Positions 25,570 through 33,558 of a stretch of 64,000 bases of DNA are shown piece after piece (position 1 is the first letter of the stretch; every line of letters starts with the position of its first letter). The notes below the pieces were generated by a model. It was not told the DNA's origin and searched no databases. It saw nothing but the letters and a program-made list of their open reading frames with translations. Made by a program: the position numbers and the translations under genes. The DNA is from Sulfurospirillaceae bacterium (GTDB lineage: Bacteria; Campylobacterota; Campylobacteria; Campylobacterales; Sulfurospirillaceae), in assembly GCA_028684065.1 (NCBI GenBank), contig JAQUGO010000005.1, positions 178,864-242,863 on the forward strand, written 5' to 3'.

Positions 25570-25944
25570 ATGTATTTTGTGAACGATAAAGAGTACAAAT
25601 GCTCAGTTGCTATTGCTCAAGATATTTTTAATGATAAATGGAAATTAGGTATTATTTGGCATCTCATGGATGGTGAAAAACGTTACAAGGACCTTTTTGA
25701 AGAAGTGCTGGATATTACGCAAAAGACACTGACTGTGAAACTACGTGATTTGGAAGAGAAACAACTGGTCAAGCGCGTTGTCTTTCCTGAAATTCCTCCA
25801 AAAGTGGTCTACTCACTCACGCCTATTGGAGAAAAACTTCGCCCTGTGCTCAAAGAGATGTTTGAATGGGGGATAGAATATGTCAAAGAGTGTGGAGAGT
25901 TTACGCAAGATGCCCCATGTGAAGCAAAATTTGTTGATAAATAA
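25570..25944 (+). CDS. HxlR-family transcriptional regulator
   Basis: A 124-residue winged-helix regulator of the HxlR/MarR-like class. Motifs: NDKWKLGIIWHLMDGEKRYKDL, then ITQKTLTVKLRDLEEKQLV for the recognition helix, and the wing VVFPEIPPKVVYSLTPIGEKL (each quoted in part). Cys11 sits just before the first helix, as in YodB/CatR/HypR regulators that sense quinones and electrophiles. Divergent from the mdaB operon, so it probably represses or activates that operon. RBS AAAGGAGC 5 nt before ATG. Target and ligand are inferred from context. Confidence 0.9.
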   Translation: MYFVNDKEYKCSVAIAQDIFNDKWKLGIIWHLMDGEKRYKDLFEEVLDITQKTLTVKLRDLEEKQLVKRVVFPEIPPKVVYSLTPIGEKLRPVLKEMFEWGIEYVKECGEFTQDAPCEAKFVDK

Positions 25945-25948
25945 TGCA

Positions 25949-25975
25949 ATGGAAGGAATACTATTTTCCTTCCAT
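25949..25975. terminator. Bidirectional terminator between hxlR and the LysE gene
   Basis: ATGGAAGGAA (25949-25958) and TTCCTTCCAT (25966-25975) form a perfect 10-bp stem with a 7-nt loop between convergent genes. Confidence 0.75.
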
Positions 25976-26575
25976 TCCTATAAAAAGGCTGTACGCAACA
26001 AAAAACATAATAAAAGCTGTTAGCAAGTCTAACAGTTTCCATGTGATAGGTCTTTTAAAAAGTGGAATTAAAATCCTACTTCCATACGCTAAACTAAAAA
26101 ACCATACAAATGAAGCACTCGCTGCACCTGAAGCAAAAAGATTTTGAAGCTGTCCTTCGTAATGACTCCCAATGGTACCTATGAGTAAAACTGTGTCGAG
26201 ATAAACGTGAGGGTTCAGAAAAGAGAGTGATAAAAGTGTCATAATAATCTTAAACGTAGAGACTCGCTGCGGTGTTGTATCCACATTCATGGAATAAGTG
26301 AGAAAGGCGGATTTGAAAGCTAAAAGCCCATAAATACAGAGAAAAAGAATCCCAAACCATGTGATGTAGAGAAGAAAAGATGGAAAGGTTTCTAAAAATG
26401 TTCCTAATCCTTTCACCCCTGCAAGGATAAGTGCGGTATCGATGAGTGAGCAGATAAAAGCAACGAGAAAAACAGATTCTTTCAGCAATCCACGTTTGAG
26501 TACATAAATATTTTGAGCACCTATCGCAACGATAAGTCCCATACTAATGAAAAAACCTTGAATAAAAGCACTCAT
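25961..26575 (-). CDS. LysE/ArgO-type amino acid exporter
   Basis: Start taken at ATG 26575, which follows AAAGGATTG; an upstream in-frame Met lies before the RBS. The product is 204 residues with six predicted membrane helices. MSAFIQGFFISMGLIVAIGAQ with the NIYVLKRGL continuation is the LysE/ArgO signature, and FLNPHVYLDTVLLIG is the conserved second-half Asn-Pro-His motif. It would export basic amino acids such as lysine or arginine. It is convergent with hxlR, which is not expected to regulate it. The second LysE-type gene at 28877 belongs to a different (RhtB-like) branch. Confidence 0.88.
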   Translation of the reverse strand: MSAFIQGFFISMGLIVAIGAQNIYVLKRGLLKESVFLVAFICSLIDTALILAGVKGLGTFLETFPSFLLYITWFGILFLCIYGLLAFKSAFLTYSMNVDTTPQRVSTFKIIMTLLSLSFLNPHVYLDTVLLIGTIGSHYEGQLQNLFASGAASASFVWFFSLAYGSRILIPLFKRPITWKLLDLLTAFIMFFVAYSLFIGMEGK

Positions 26576-26678
26576 TATCAATCCTTTGAAAAGCAAAAGT
26601 ATACACTATTTCAAAAAGATACTTGATAAGAAGAGGGTTAAGTTTTCAACTAGCCCCCTTTGCTGTCGCTGTGGATGA

Positions 26679-26774
26679 CTAAGCTTTTTTTGCCTTTTTC
26701 TCTTCGCGCTTCTCTTTTAGAGATTTTTCTGGTTTTTTCTTAACCTCTTTTTTTACATCTTTACTCTTTGCCAT
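26679..26774 (-). CDS. 31-residue lysine-rich microprotein
   Basis: ATG at 26774 follows AAAAGGAGAG at good spacing. The product is MAKSKDVKKEVKKKPEKSLK plus 11 more residues, nearly half Lys and otherwise Glu/Arg/Ala. The RBS, clean stop and lack of other content in this 320-nt gap support a real gene. It is too short for standard gene callers. A highly basic cytoplasmic peptide of this kind may bind nucleic acid or ribosomes; that is a guess. Confidence 0.6.
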   Translation of the reverse strand: MAKSKDVKKEVKKKPEKSLKEKREEKKAKKA

Positions 26775-26897
26775 GCTCTCTCCTTTTTGAAGTTGGTAAT
26801 ACTTTTAGAATTGTATAGGAGTTGGGCTTAAAAGGTTATCCTATTTAGTATTTTTGCATATTTTAGTATAATCCACCACATTATTTTAAGGTGAGCA

Positions 26898-27536
26898 ATG
26901 CAAACGATGTTTGGCGATAGAGCAAAATGTTATAGCTGTTATAGACCCAAAAGTTCGTGCATGTGTGAGCATATTCGTGCGATTGATACGAAGACAAAGT
27001 TTGTCATTTTGATGCACCCTAAAGAGTTTAAAAAAACCAAAAATGGCACAGGGCATTTGACACATCTTTCGCTTCCTAATTCAGAGCTGTTTATGGGCAT
27101 TGATTTTACGCATCATAAACGCATTAACGAGATTCTCGAAAGTCACCAATGTTATATTTTATACCCATCACGTGAAGCGATAAATCTTAGTCGAGAACCT
27201 TTACATGTGAAGAAAAATATAGCCATTTTTATCATTGATTCGACATGGGCGTGCGCGCTTAAAATGATGCGTTTAAGTACGAACTTGCATGGGCTTAGTC
27301 ATATTAGTTTTGAGCCTACGAAGCGTTCAGAATTTAAAATCAAAGAGCAACCCCTTGATTATTGTTTGTCGACAATAGAGTCTACCTTGAGCGTGTTGGA
27401 GCTTCTTAACACATGGGAAATAGAGAGGATTGAACAAAGACAATTCAATGCATTTTTAAATCCATTTCATACGATGATAGCGTATCAATTAACATGTCTT
27501 AAAAAAAATATAACAAGGGTTAAAATTAAACAATAG
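26898..27536 (+). CDS. DTW domain protein (tRNA-uridine aminocarboxypropyltransferase type)
   Basis: A 212-residue protein with an N-terminal Cys cluster (C11, C14, C21, C23) in CYSCYRPKSSCMC that may bind metal. The DTW domain follows, with FVILMHPKEFKKTKNGTGHL (core MHP), LYPSREAINLS and the name-giving FIIDSTWACALKMM. The family includes TapT/TuaA-type enzymes that add the 3-amino-3-carboxypropyl group to tRNA uridine using S-adenosylmethionine. It acts in the cytoplasm on tRNA. Single gene with a strong terminator 90 nt downstream. Confidence 0.88.
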   Translation: MQTMFGDRAKCYSCYRPKSSCMCEHIRAIDTKTKFVILMHPKEFKKTKNGTGHLTHLSLPNSELFMGIDFTHHKRINEILESHQCYILYPSREAINLSREPLHVKKNIAIFIIDSTWACALKMMRLSTNLHGLSHISFEPTKRSEFKIKEQPLDYCLSTIESTLSVLELLNTWEIERIEQRQFNAFLNPFHTMIAYQLTCLKKNITRVKIKQ

Positions 27537-27622
27537 TGCTGTGTTGTGCGCATAACAAATGAGGCATAATGCAACACATATCTAAAAGAAAGTAGTCTAC
27601 TAGAAGTATATGTTTTGAGAAG

Positions 27623-27666
27623 AAAGAGTATTTTAACAAGGAAGTTGACTTGTTAAAATACTCTTT
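27623..27666. terminator. Strong 18-bp terminator hairpin
   Basis: AAAGAGTATTTTAACAAG (27623-27640) and CTTGTTAAAATACTCTTT (27649-27666) pair perfectly around an 8-nt loop, between convergent genes. Confidence 0.8.
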
Positions 27667-27675
27667 TCTTATGGT

Positions 27676-27685
27676 TTACATGTAA
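27676..27685. repeat. TTACATGTAA palindrome
   Basis: Exact copy of the window-wide 10-mer, 2 nt beyond the 3' end of the 165-residue membrane protein gene. Confidence 0.7.
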
Positions 27686-27687
27686 GC

Positions 27688-28185
27688 TTAATAAGAAAAC
27701 TTAGCTTGGACTGGCATAACCTTAACAAAACCAATGGCAGCAAGGAGGACTAGGTTTAGAAAAGTTGAAAAATCAAGAGTCAATAAAAAGACGATAATGC
27801 CTATAATCGCAATGACTTCAAAGATAGCAAGGTTGACAAACATAAGCGTTGTGTATCGGGTGCGAAAAGCTTTAAACTTTTCTTCTTCACTTTCAAACGT
27901 TTCGTGCGTGATTTTTGCAACCAGTTTGGTATACGCAGATTTGAAGTATAAAATCCCAATACCTAAGATAAGTAAGGCCAATGCATAAACGCAATCAATA
28001 GTGTTCAAACCTGCAAAAAGTGGTGTTTGCAATACATCAGGAGTATACTGTGTTTTAAAATTTGACTGCGTCATAATCATATAACAAACCGCTACATAGG
28101 TAAAAAGCGCCCCTAACATCGTAAACCAAATCACCATTAAGGTCGTAAGGCTTTTTTTCTCATCTGGAGTTAGCATCTTTTGCAT
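27688..28185 (-). CDS. Four-helix membrane protein of unknown function (165 aa)
   Basis: Four predicted membrane helices: about 18-40 (LTTLMVIWFTMLGALFTYVA), 67-90 (DCVYALALLILGIGILYF), 112-135 and 138-158. Between helices 2 and 3 lies a charged cytoplasmic loop (KITHETFESEEEKFKAFRTRYT, quoted in part). No conserved catalytic or metal residues were found. The start ATG has AAGGACAAC 5 nt upstream. It stands alone. I do not recognise the family beyond similar small membrane proteins in Campylobacterota. Confidence 0.6.
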   Translation of the reverse strand: MQKMLTPDEKKSLTTLMVIWFTMLGALFTYVAVCYMIMTQSNFKTQYTPDVLQTPLFAGLNTIDCVYALALLILGIGILYFKSAYTKLVAKITHETFESEEEKFKAFRTRYTTLMFVNLAIFEVIAIIGIIVFLLTLDFSTFLNLVLLAAIGFVKVMPVQAKFSY

Positions 28186-28242
28186 TGTTGTCCTTTTGCG
28201 TAATATTTTACAAATAATGATACATTAATGTTTAAAGCTCTT

Positions 28243-28884
28243 TTATGATTTTCCTAACATTTCATTGATTTTTTGATGGTGGGATTTTTCCCACTCTTCA
28301 AGGCTTATGAGAGCCTCTTTTTCAACTTTTTCTTTGGTTTTGGCATAGATACTTTCTGCTTCATCTTTGGGAATCACGGCGATGCCTTCTTCGTCAGCTA
28401 CAATGATGTCACCAGGATTGACATTGATACCGCCACATGTAATAGGCTGATTAAGTGGAAGAATTGCTTTTTTCATGCCAGGAATGGGCATAACCCCTCT
28501 GGCGTAAATGGGGAATTGTGCTTCACGGACTTCTCTGATATCACGAATAACGCCATCGACCACAAAGCCTACAACACCATTTTTTTGAGCAATTGCACTG
28601 ACATTACCACCTGAAACAGCAAAATCCATACTTCCAGAATCGGCGACAATGATAGAACCTTTAGGCGCTTCATAAATAGCGGCATGAAACATTAAGTGGT
28701 CACCCGCATTGAGTTTCACAGTAAATGCAGGCCCCGAAATACGAGGGATATTCTGCCAAAGGGCATGAATCCCGCAGTCCATAAAATGCTCTTTCTTTAA
28801 AGTGCCTGCATAATCTGTTGGTGCAAATTCAGCAAATTTTTTATAATCCACGTCGTACTCCTTAGGTGTTTTGTATTTATCCAA
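28243..28884 (-). CDS. RraA-family protein (HMG aldolase/dimethylmenaquinone methyltransferase-like)
   Basis: A 213-residue protein of the RraA fold. Conserved segments are AGDHLMFHAAIYEAPKGSI, VADSGSMDFAVSGGNVSAI (quoted in part) and the DGVIRDIREVREAQFPIYARG region, where the Asp-Gly-x-x-Arg-Asp motif binds the divalent metal and substrate in 4-hydroxy-4-methyl-2-oxoglutarate aldolases. Older annotations call these dimethylmenaquinone methyltransferases wrongly. It could act as a 2-oxoacid aldolase or decarboxylase, or as an RNase E regulator; context does not decide. Start overlaps the stop of the upstream LysE-type gene by 8 nt, so they form an operon. Confidence 0.87.
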   Translation of the reverse strand: MDKYKTPKEYDVDYKKFAEFAPTDYAGTLKKEHFMDCGIHALWQNIPRISGPAFTVKLNAGDHLMFHAAIYEAPKGSIIVADSGSMDFAVSGGNVSAIAQKNGVVGFVVDGVIRDIREVREAQFPIYARGVMPIPGMKKAILPLNQPITCGGINVNPGDIIVADEEGIAVIPKDEAESIYAKTKEKVEKEALISLEEWEKSHHQKINEMLGKS

Positions 28885-29506
28885 AAGCTAGCCAGATGCC
28901 TACCCCTATCATTAAGCTTCCTGCGATACGGTTCATCAATTTGACGTTATCACTTTTTTGCAAGAATTTTCGTAAGGTATTACCTCCGCTTGCATACAGA
29001 ATAAGGCAGATGAATTCTAGGCTTAGAATGATAAAAAGCAAGACTGAAATTTGCGGGATAAGAGGATAATGTTGGTTAATAAAAGGGGGCAGTAAGGCGA
29101 TGAAAAATGCCCACCCTTTAGGATTGGCAATAGCCGTAATAAAACCTTGAAAGGCGAGGGCGCGATTGGAAATAGTGACGGAACATTCCGTTTTTGACAG
29201 AGCCATCTTACCTCGACTTAGCCACATTTGAATACCAAGGTAGCCTAAATAAGTTCCACCTACGTATTTAAAAACCATGAAAATATCAGGATGGTTGACC
29301 ATAATGGCCGCAACACCTATGACCGAAGAGAGTGCTACGATAGCGACACCTAAGAGTTCGCCTATCATCATAGCAAAGGTGCGTTTGAGTCCAATGCTCA
29401 TGCCAAGGCTCATCGCAAGTGTCATGCACATTCCTGGTGTTATGGAAACAAAAAAGAAAGTGGGGATGAAAACCACTAAAATAGAGATGTCGAGTACAAT
29501 TTCCAC
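28877..29506 (-). CDS. LysE/RhtB-family translocator
   Basis: A 209-residue protein with six predicted membrane helices. FVSITPGMCMTLAMSLGMSIG is the RhtB/LysE hallmark (PGP replaced by PGM), and ANPKGWAFFIALLPPFIN holds the conserved Asn-Pro-Lys. It would export neutral amino acids or their analogues. It is the upstream member of a two-gene unit with the RraA protein, a link that might connect export to 2-oxoacid metabolism (inference). No strong RBS is visible (ATTTTTGTGGAAATTG precedes the start). Confidence 0.85.
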   Translation of the reverse strand: MEIVLDISILVVFIPTFFFVSITPGMCMTLAMSLGMSIGLKRTFAMMIGELLGVAIVALSSVIGVAAIMVNHPDIFMVFKYVGGTYLGYLGIQMWLSRGKMALSKTECSVTISNRALAFQGFITAIANPKGWAFFIALLPPFINQHYPLIPQISVLLFIILSLEFICLILYASGGNTLRKFLQKSDNVKLMNRIAGSLMIGVGIWLAFG

Positions 29507-29578
29507 AAAAATCCTTCGTAAAAGTGAGAAATTATACTAAGTATTGTATAAATAGGGTTTAAAATAGAATTAAAATCA

Positions 29579-30343
29579 ATGGGAAAAGAGATGGAATTAT
29601 TACCTGAGTCACTGGGTCTTTGGAATGTACTAGCCTTGATGCTTTCATGTTTTATAGGTGCGGCTATTACCACAGGGGTGGGCATGGGTGGAGGCATTTT
29701 AGTCATTGGTATGATGAGTCTTTTTCTACCTATCTCGGCACTCATTCCTATTCATGCTTTGACACAGGCAGGAGCAGGCATTATTCGGGCGTTTATTTTT
29801 CGTAAAAGTGTTTTGCTACGATTTTTTGGTTTATTTGCGGTAGGAACCTTAGTAGGATACGCTATAGCCACTCAGTTTATCGTCGTTTTACCCGAGAGTA
29901 GCTTGAAGCTATTTTTGGGTATTGGTATCATTGTTTTAATGTTTTTACCTACCTTTGAAGTAGGTGTAGTTTCTACTAGAATGATTATCTTCCTCGGAGT
30001 CATTACAGGTTTTCTAACAATGTTTGTGGGTGTTATGGGACCCATTGTAGGGGCATTTTTAGCGTCGTTTGTTAAAGAAAGACATATCATTGTTGGTACA
30101 ATTTCTTGGTGCCTTTCATTTCAAAATTTTGGTAAAGCCCTCATCTTTGGAAAACTTGGGTTTGACTTTACCGCGTGGTTATTTTTAATAGTCATCTTGA
30201 TTTTTGCAAGTTATTTAGGCGTTATTGCTGGTAAAAAAGTTTTGGATCGTAGTTCGAATAGTATATTTAAAAAAATATTGAAAATAGTGTGTCTTCTTTT
30301 GGGAGGAAAGCTAATTGTAGATGCATTATTGGTTATATTGTAG
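29579..30343 (+). CDS. TauE/SafE-family sulfite/anion exporter
   Basis: A protein of 254 residues (or 250 if the ATG at 29591 is used; neither start has a clean RBS). About eight membrane helices. It carries the two family repeats: TTGVGMGGGILVIGMMSLFLP in the first half (quoted in part) and FVGVMGPIVGAFLASFV in the second. The family exports sulfite, sulfoacetate or related anions, or takes up sulfur compounds. No sulfur-metabolism gene is beside it, so the substrate is open. Convergent with the DUF2333 gene. Confidence 0.85.
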   Translation: MGKEMELLPESLGLWNVLALMLSCFIGAAITTGVGMGGGILVIGMMSLFLPISALIPIHALTQAGAGIIRAFIFRKSVLLRFFGLFAVGTLVGYAIATQFIVVLPESSLKLFLGIGIIVLMFLPTFEVGVVSTRMIIFLGVITGFLTMFVGVMGPIVGAFLASFVKERHIIVGTISWCLSFQNFGKALIFGKLGFDFTAWLFLIVILIFASYLGVIAGKKVLDRSSNSIFKKILKIVCLLLGGKLIVDALLVIL

Positions 30344-30379
30344 AGGCAAAGAAGGCTTACATATCAGTCTTCTTTGCCT
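30344..30379. terminator. Bidirectional terminator
   Basis: AGGCAAAGAAG (30344-30354) and CTTCTTTGCCT (30369-30379) pair perfectly around a 14-nt loop between convergent genes. Confidence 0.75.
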
Positions 30380-30385
30380 GTGAGA

Positions 30386-31318
30386 TTATCCATTTTTGAG
30401 TTTATCGCGAAGTTCAGCTAATTTTTGCGCGATAATATTGGCCTCTTTTTCAAGTTTTGAGACATGTCCAAGAGATTCCGTGATAATAAAATGATCTTGT
30501 GCAATGGCTTTTTCCAAAAGTTCCATAATGGGGATAAAGTTTTCATCATAGGCACTTTTATCAATCATTTTAAGTTTAAAATCGTAATTGATACCTTTGA
30601 GAAGATAATCCATTGCAATTAGGTTACCCTTAATACGGTAAAATTTATCGTCTTGTGTTGTTACGGTCATTTTTGCCATTAAGTTAGTTTGGAGTTGCTG
30701 TTTGAGCTTATCCAAAGCAACGGCTAAATTATCAGAATTAACGATGAAAACAGCATTTTTTTCATTCATTTCTTTTTGATCATCTGCTTCAAGTGTTTGA
30801 ATATAAGATTCTATCTGTGTGATAGCTTGTTTAGTGCGTGTCGTATAACTTGTAAAAAGAGGAATCCTAAAATCAGCATAAATATCTGAACGTGCTTGGA
30901 CGAGGTGTGAATTTGCGCCGCCCGTCCCACGATTACGTGCAAGATTGTTTTCCAAAATATCAATGCCAATACGGTACATTTCAATTTTTCCAACTTGCTC
31001 ATAGTATTTATTGTCAATCCATGTGCGAACGCCTATAAAATTGGTAACTAGACCTTCATCAAGCATAGCTTGTAAACCACTTTGAAGTGCTTTGGTAGTT
31101 GTTTTGCCTACAATGGTATCATAAGTTTTAATGGCAGGCACACTGCTTTGAGTGATGCTGTAAAAGGGGGCTACCATAACGCTAATAGGAAAAAACCAAA
31201 GTCCAAAAGTGATAGCGCAAAGAGTAATTAAGAGTAAAGAGCGCTTTGCAAAAATAAGCCATTCCGTTAAATTAAAGATATAGGGGAGTATTTTTTTGTC
31301 TGATTCTATTTCACTCAT
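30386..31318 (-). CDS. DUF2333-like membrane-anchored protein
   Basis: Start set at ATG 31318, preceded by AAGGAGG at correct spacing; an in-frame ATG 30 nt further up has no RBS. The 310-residue product has one membrane helix (about 20-50, LLLITLCAITFGLWFF) and a periplasmic helical domain. GKTTTKALQSGLQAMLDEGL and the following GVRTWIDNKYYEQVGKIEM (quoted in part) match the pattern of DUF2333 proteins, of unknown function. The C-terminus is coiled-coil-like (LEKEANIIAQKLAELRDKL). Monocistronic. Confidence 0.72.
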   Translation of the reverse strand: MSEIESDKKILPYIFNLTEWLIFAKRSLLLITLCAITFGLWFFPISVMVAPFYSITQSSVPAIKTYDTIVGKTTTKALQSGLQAMLDEGLVTNFIGVRTWIDNKYYEQVGKIEMYRIGIDILENNLARNRGTGGANSHLVQARSDIYADFRIPLFTSYTTRTKQAITQIESYIQTLEADDQKEMNEKNAVFIVNSDNLAVALDKLKQQLQTNLMAKMTVTTQDDKFYRIKGNLIAMDYLLKGINYDFKLKMIDKSAYDENFIPIMELLEKAIAQDHFIITESLGHVSKLEKEANIIAQKLAELRDKLKNG

Positions 31319-31464
31319 TGTATGCCTCCTTAATAATTCATCATGCAAGTATAAGCCTTTTGTGTTTAATGGTGTGTTAAGTGAATATATTATGTATTTA
31401 GGGAAGCAAATGGGCTTGTATGCTATACTTACTAGTATGGAATATTGTTTGAGGATGGTCGTAC

Positions 31465-32382
31465 ATGGGAATTAGTATACAGAAACTAGAATCGCTGGTT
31501 GATACGGTAGTTTTACCCTTTGAAAAGTTCATTCTAGCAGATGAGCGCTTAGCGCTGTATTTAGCAGATCCCGAAGTAGCGAAAATTCATAATTTTGCGG
31601 TTGCTAAATTGACAATTTATAGTTATTCTGATCTTAATCGTGCTTATGCCTATATTCAAAAAGGTGCAAAAGCCCATCGTGAAAAGAAAATACCCTTAGA
31701 AAATCTCAAAGAGTTTTACAGTCTGTATTTTGAGTTATGCAAAGAGTGGAATCAGCAAAACAGAGAAGCTGATGATCGCTATGGTACCAATCTTGCAATG
31801 ATTGAACAGTTTGTCTATGAAGCTTTTAAAAAAGTTGATGAATCGAAAGAAAATTTTTACATTTATGGCTCCGATGTACTTAAGCAAGATATAGAAAAGA
31901 TGCATTACCGTGATGATGCGAAAGTGAGTGCAGAAGATTTTTATGCTGAAGGAAGTATGGATGCCTTGGATATTCTTGATATTGTTGAGTGTTGTTCTGC
32001 TCTATCAGAAGTGGTTCAAGACCATCATATTGCGCATGATGAAGCGTATTTTAGGTCTGTCAATAACTATTTCCACGCATATGCTATGATTTTAGAAAAA
32101 AATGCAGAGTTTAAAGATATAGGCTTTAGTTTATTTAAACTCTCTGAATTTTTAGAAAATTATAGTGCGACTTTGCCTGAACACACTCAGAAGAAGAAAG
32201 CTTTGGTGGTTTTAAATGCTATTGTAGATGACCTTATTTCATGGGCAAAAAGTGTATTACAAGAGCGTACAGCAGTTGATATTCACTATTTAGATGCATC
32301 TTTGCTTTCAAGTATCATACAACTTGAGATGCTCTTTGCTCCTGTAGCAGAAGAAAATGATGATGAGCTAGAGTTTTTTTAA
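31465..32382 (+). CDS. Helical cytoplasmic protein of unknown function (305 aa)
   Basis: No signal peptide or membrane segment. The whole sequence is predicted alpha helix with many Tyr, Phe, Glu and Lys. The last ten residues, ENDDELEFF with preceding Glu, form an acidic tail ending in aromatic residues, faintly like the CheY-binding tail of CheZ. No domain was recognised. It precedes the HD-GYP gene on the same strand (93-nt gap), so a signalling role is possible. Start supported by GAGGATGG 8-10 nt upstream. Confidence 0.62.
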   Translation: MGISIQKLESLVDTVVLPFEKFILADERLALYLADPEVAKIHNFAVAKLTIYSYSDLNRAYAYIQKGAKAHREKKIPLENLKEFYSLYFELCKEWNQQNREADDRYGTNLAMIEQFVYEAFKKVDESKENFYIYGSDVLKQDIEKMHYRDDAKVSAEDFYAEGSMDALDILDIVECCSALSEVVQDHHIAHDEAYFRSVNNYFHAYAMILEKNAEFKDIGFSLFKLSEFLENYSATLPEHTQKKKALVVLNAIVDDLISWAKSVLQERTAVDIHYLDASLLSSIIQLEMLFAPVAEENDDELEFF

Positions 32383-32475
32383 ATTATTCAATCAACCAAA
32401 GAAATAAACGTGATACAAGGTGCAACTGTGTAAACTTGTACGGTAATAATTATAAAGTATACATAAAGGATTTAT

Positions 32476-33528
32476 GTGGGCTGCCCTTCCATAGCGGGAC
32501 AAGAAATTGTAGCAATGCTAAACAATATTTTTGAAGTGAAAGATGCTTATACAGCAGGGCATTCGAAACGTGTTGCCCTTTATTGTTCTGCCATAGCTCA
32601 AGCGATGGGACTCAATAAGGAAGAGCAAAATATTGTTTACCAAGCGGGGCTATTACACGATATTGGCAAGATTTTAACACCTGAAGCGATTTTACTCAAA
32701 CCTCGAAGATTTGGACGCAAAGAATATTCTATTATGCAAAACCATTCAACCGATGGTGAAACAATGATAAACTTTATACCTTCTTTTAAAGTCTATGCAC
32801 AGATTGTTAGGCATCATCATGAACGTTATGATGGAAGAGGTTATCCTGATGGGCTCTGTGCAGAAGAAATACCTTTACTTTCACGCATTATGACCATTGC
32901 TGACGCTTATGATGCGATGACGACAAATCGTATCTATCGAGCGCGAAAAAATTTATCGGAAGCAATCTTTGAGATAGATAGATGCAGTGGAACACAATTT
33001 GACCCAGAAGTTGCTAAATATGCTATCAGTGTCTTTTGTTCCCATGGAGAAGGCCAAGAGTTTCCTGAAATAGGTGAGTTTGTGATTGAAGAAGAGCGCT
33101 TTGCTTACTTTTTTAAAGATACACTAACGTCAGCATATACAGGAGAATACCTCAATCATTTTTTGAATAAACACAAAATAAAATATGAATTTGAAGATTG
33201 CTTACTGGTTCAAGCCCATCATATGCATCGTTATAATGAACATTTTGGTTGGAAATCTGGTGATAAAGTTTTGATAGAAATTGCATTGCGGTTAAAAATT
33301 TTATTTGCTACAAATACTATTTTTCGCCTCTTTGGGGATGATTTTATCGTGCTCAATCCTCTACATGTGGGTTTAAGTGAATCTGAAATTCTCAAAAAAC
33401 TTGGAAAAGGTTTTACGGGGATAGAACTAAGTTTAATGCATGTGGATTGCAAACATCATAAGATAGAAAAGTGGGAACAGTTTGAGAAGTATCTCAAAAA
33501 AAATTCTTCTCAAAAAACTTTACCTTAG
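32476..33528 (+). CDS. HD-GYP phosphodiesterase with a degenerate GGDEF domain
   Basis: Starts with GTG at 32476, 5 nt after AAAGGA; an overlapping ATG at 32474 is out of frame and stops at once. The HD-GYP domain (about 8-190) keeps HSKRVALY, the HD pair in GLLHDIGKI, the HHERYDGRGYPDGL motif that defines GYP, and DAYDAMTTNRIYR. This suggests an active c-di-GMP phosphodiesterase. After residue 200 comes a GGDEF-like fold whose signature reads FGDDF (near 285) in place of GGDEF, so cyclase activity is unlikely. The order HD-GYP then GGDEF is less common than the reverse. Length is 350 residues. Confidence 0.87.
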   Translation: MGCPSIAGQEIVAMLNNIFEVKDAYTAGHSKRVALYCSAIAQAMGLNKEEQNIVYQAGLLHDIGKILTPEAILLKPRRFGRKEYSIMQNHSTDGETMINFIPSFKVYAQIVRHHHERYDGRGYPDGLCAEEIPLLSRIMTIADAYDAMTTNRIYRARKNLSEAIFEIDRCSGTQFDPEVAKYAISVFCSHGEGQEFPEIGEFVIEEERFAYFFKDTLTSAYTGEYLNHFLNKHKIKYEFEDCLLVQAHHMHRYNEHFGWKSGDKVLIEIALRLKILFATNTIFRLFGDDFIVLNPLHVGLSESEILKKLGKGFTGIELSLMHVDCKHHKIEKWEQFEKYLKKNSSQKTLP

Positions 33529-33558
33529 CGCTTTCAAATCAGGCATGAAGCCTTTTAT

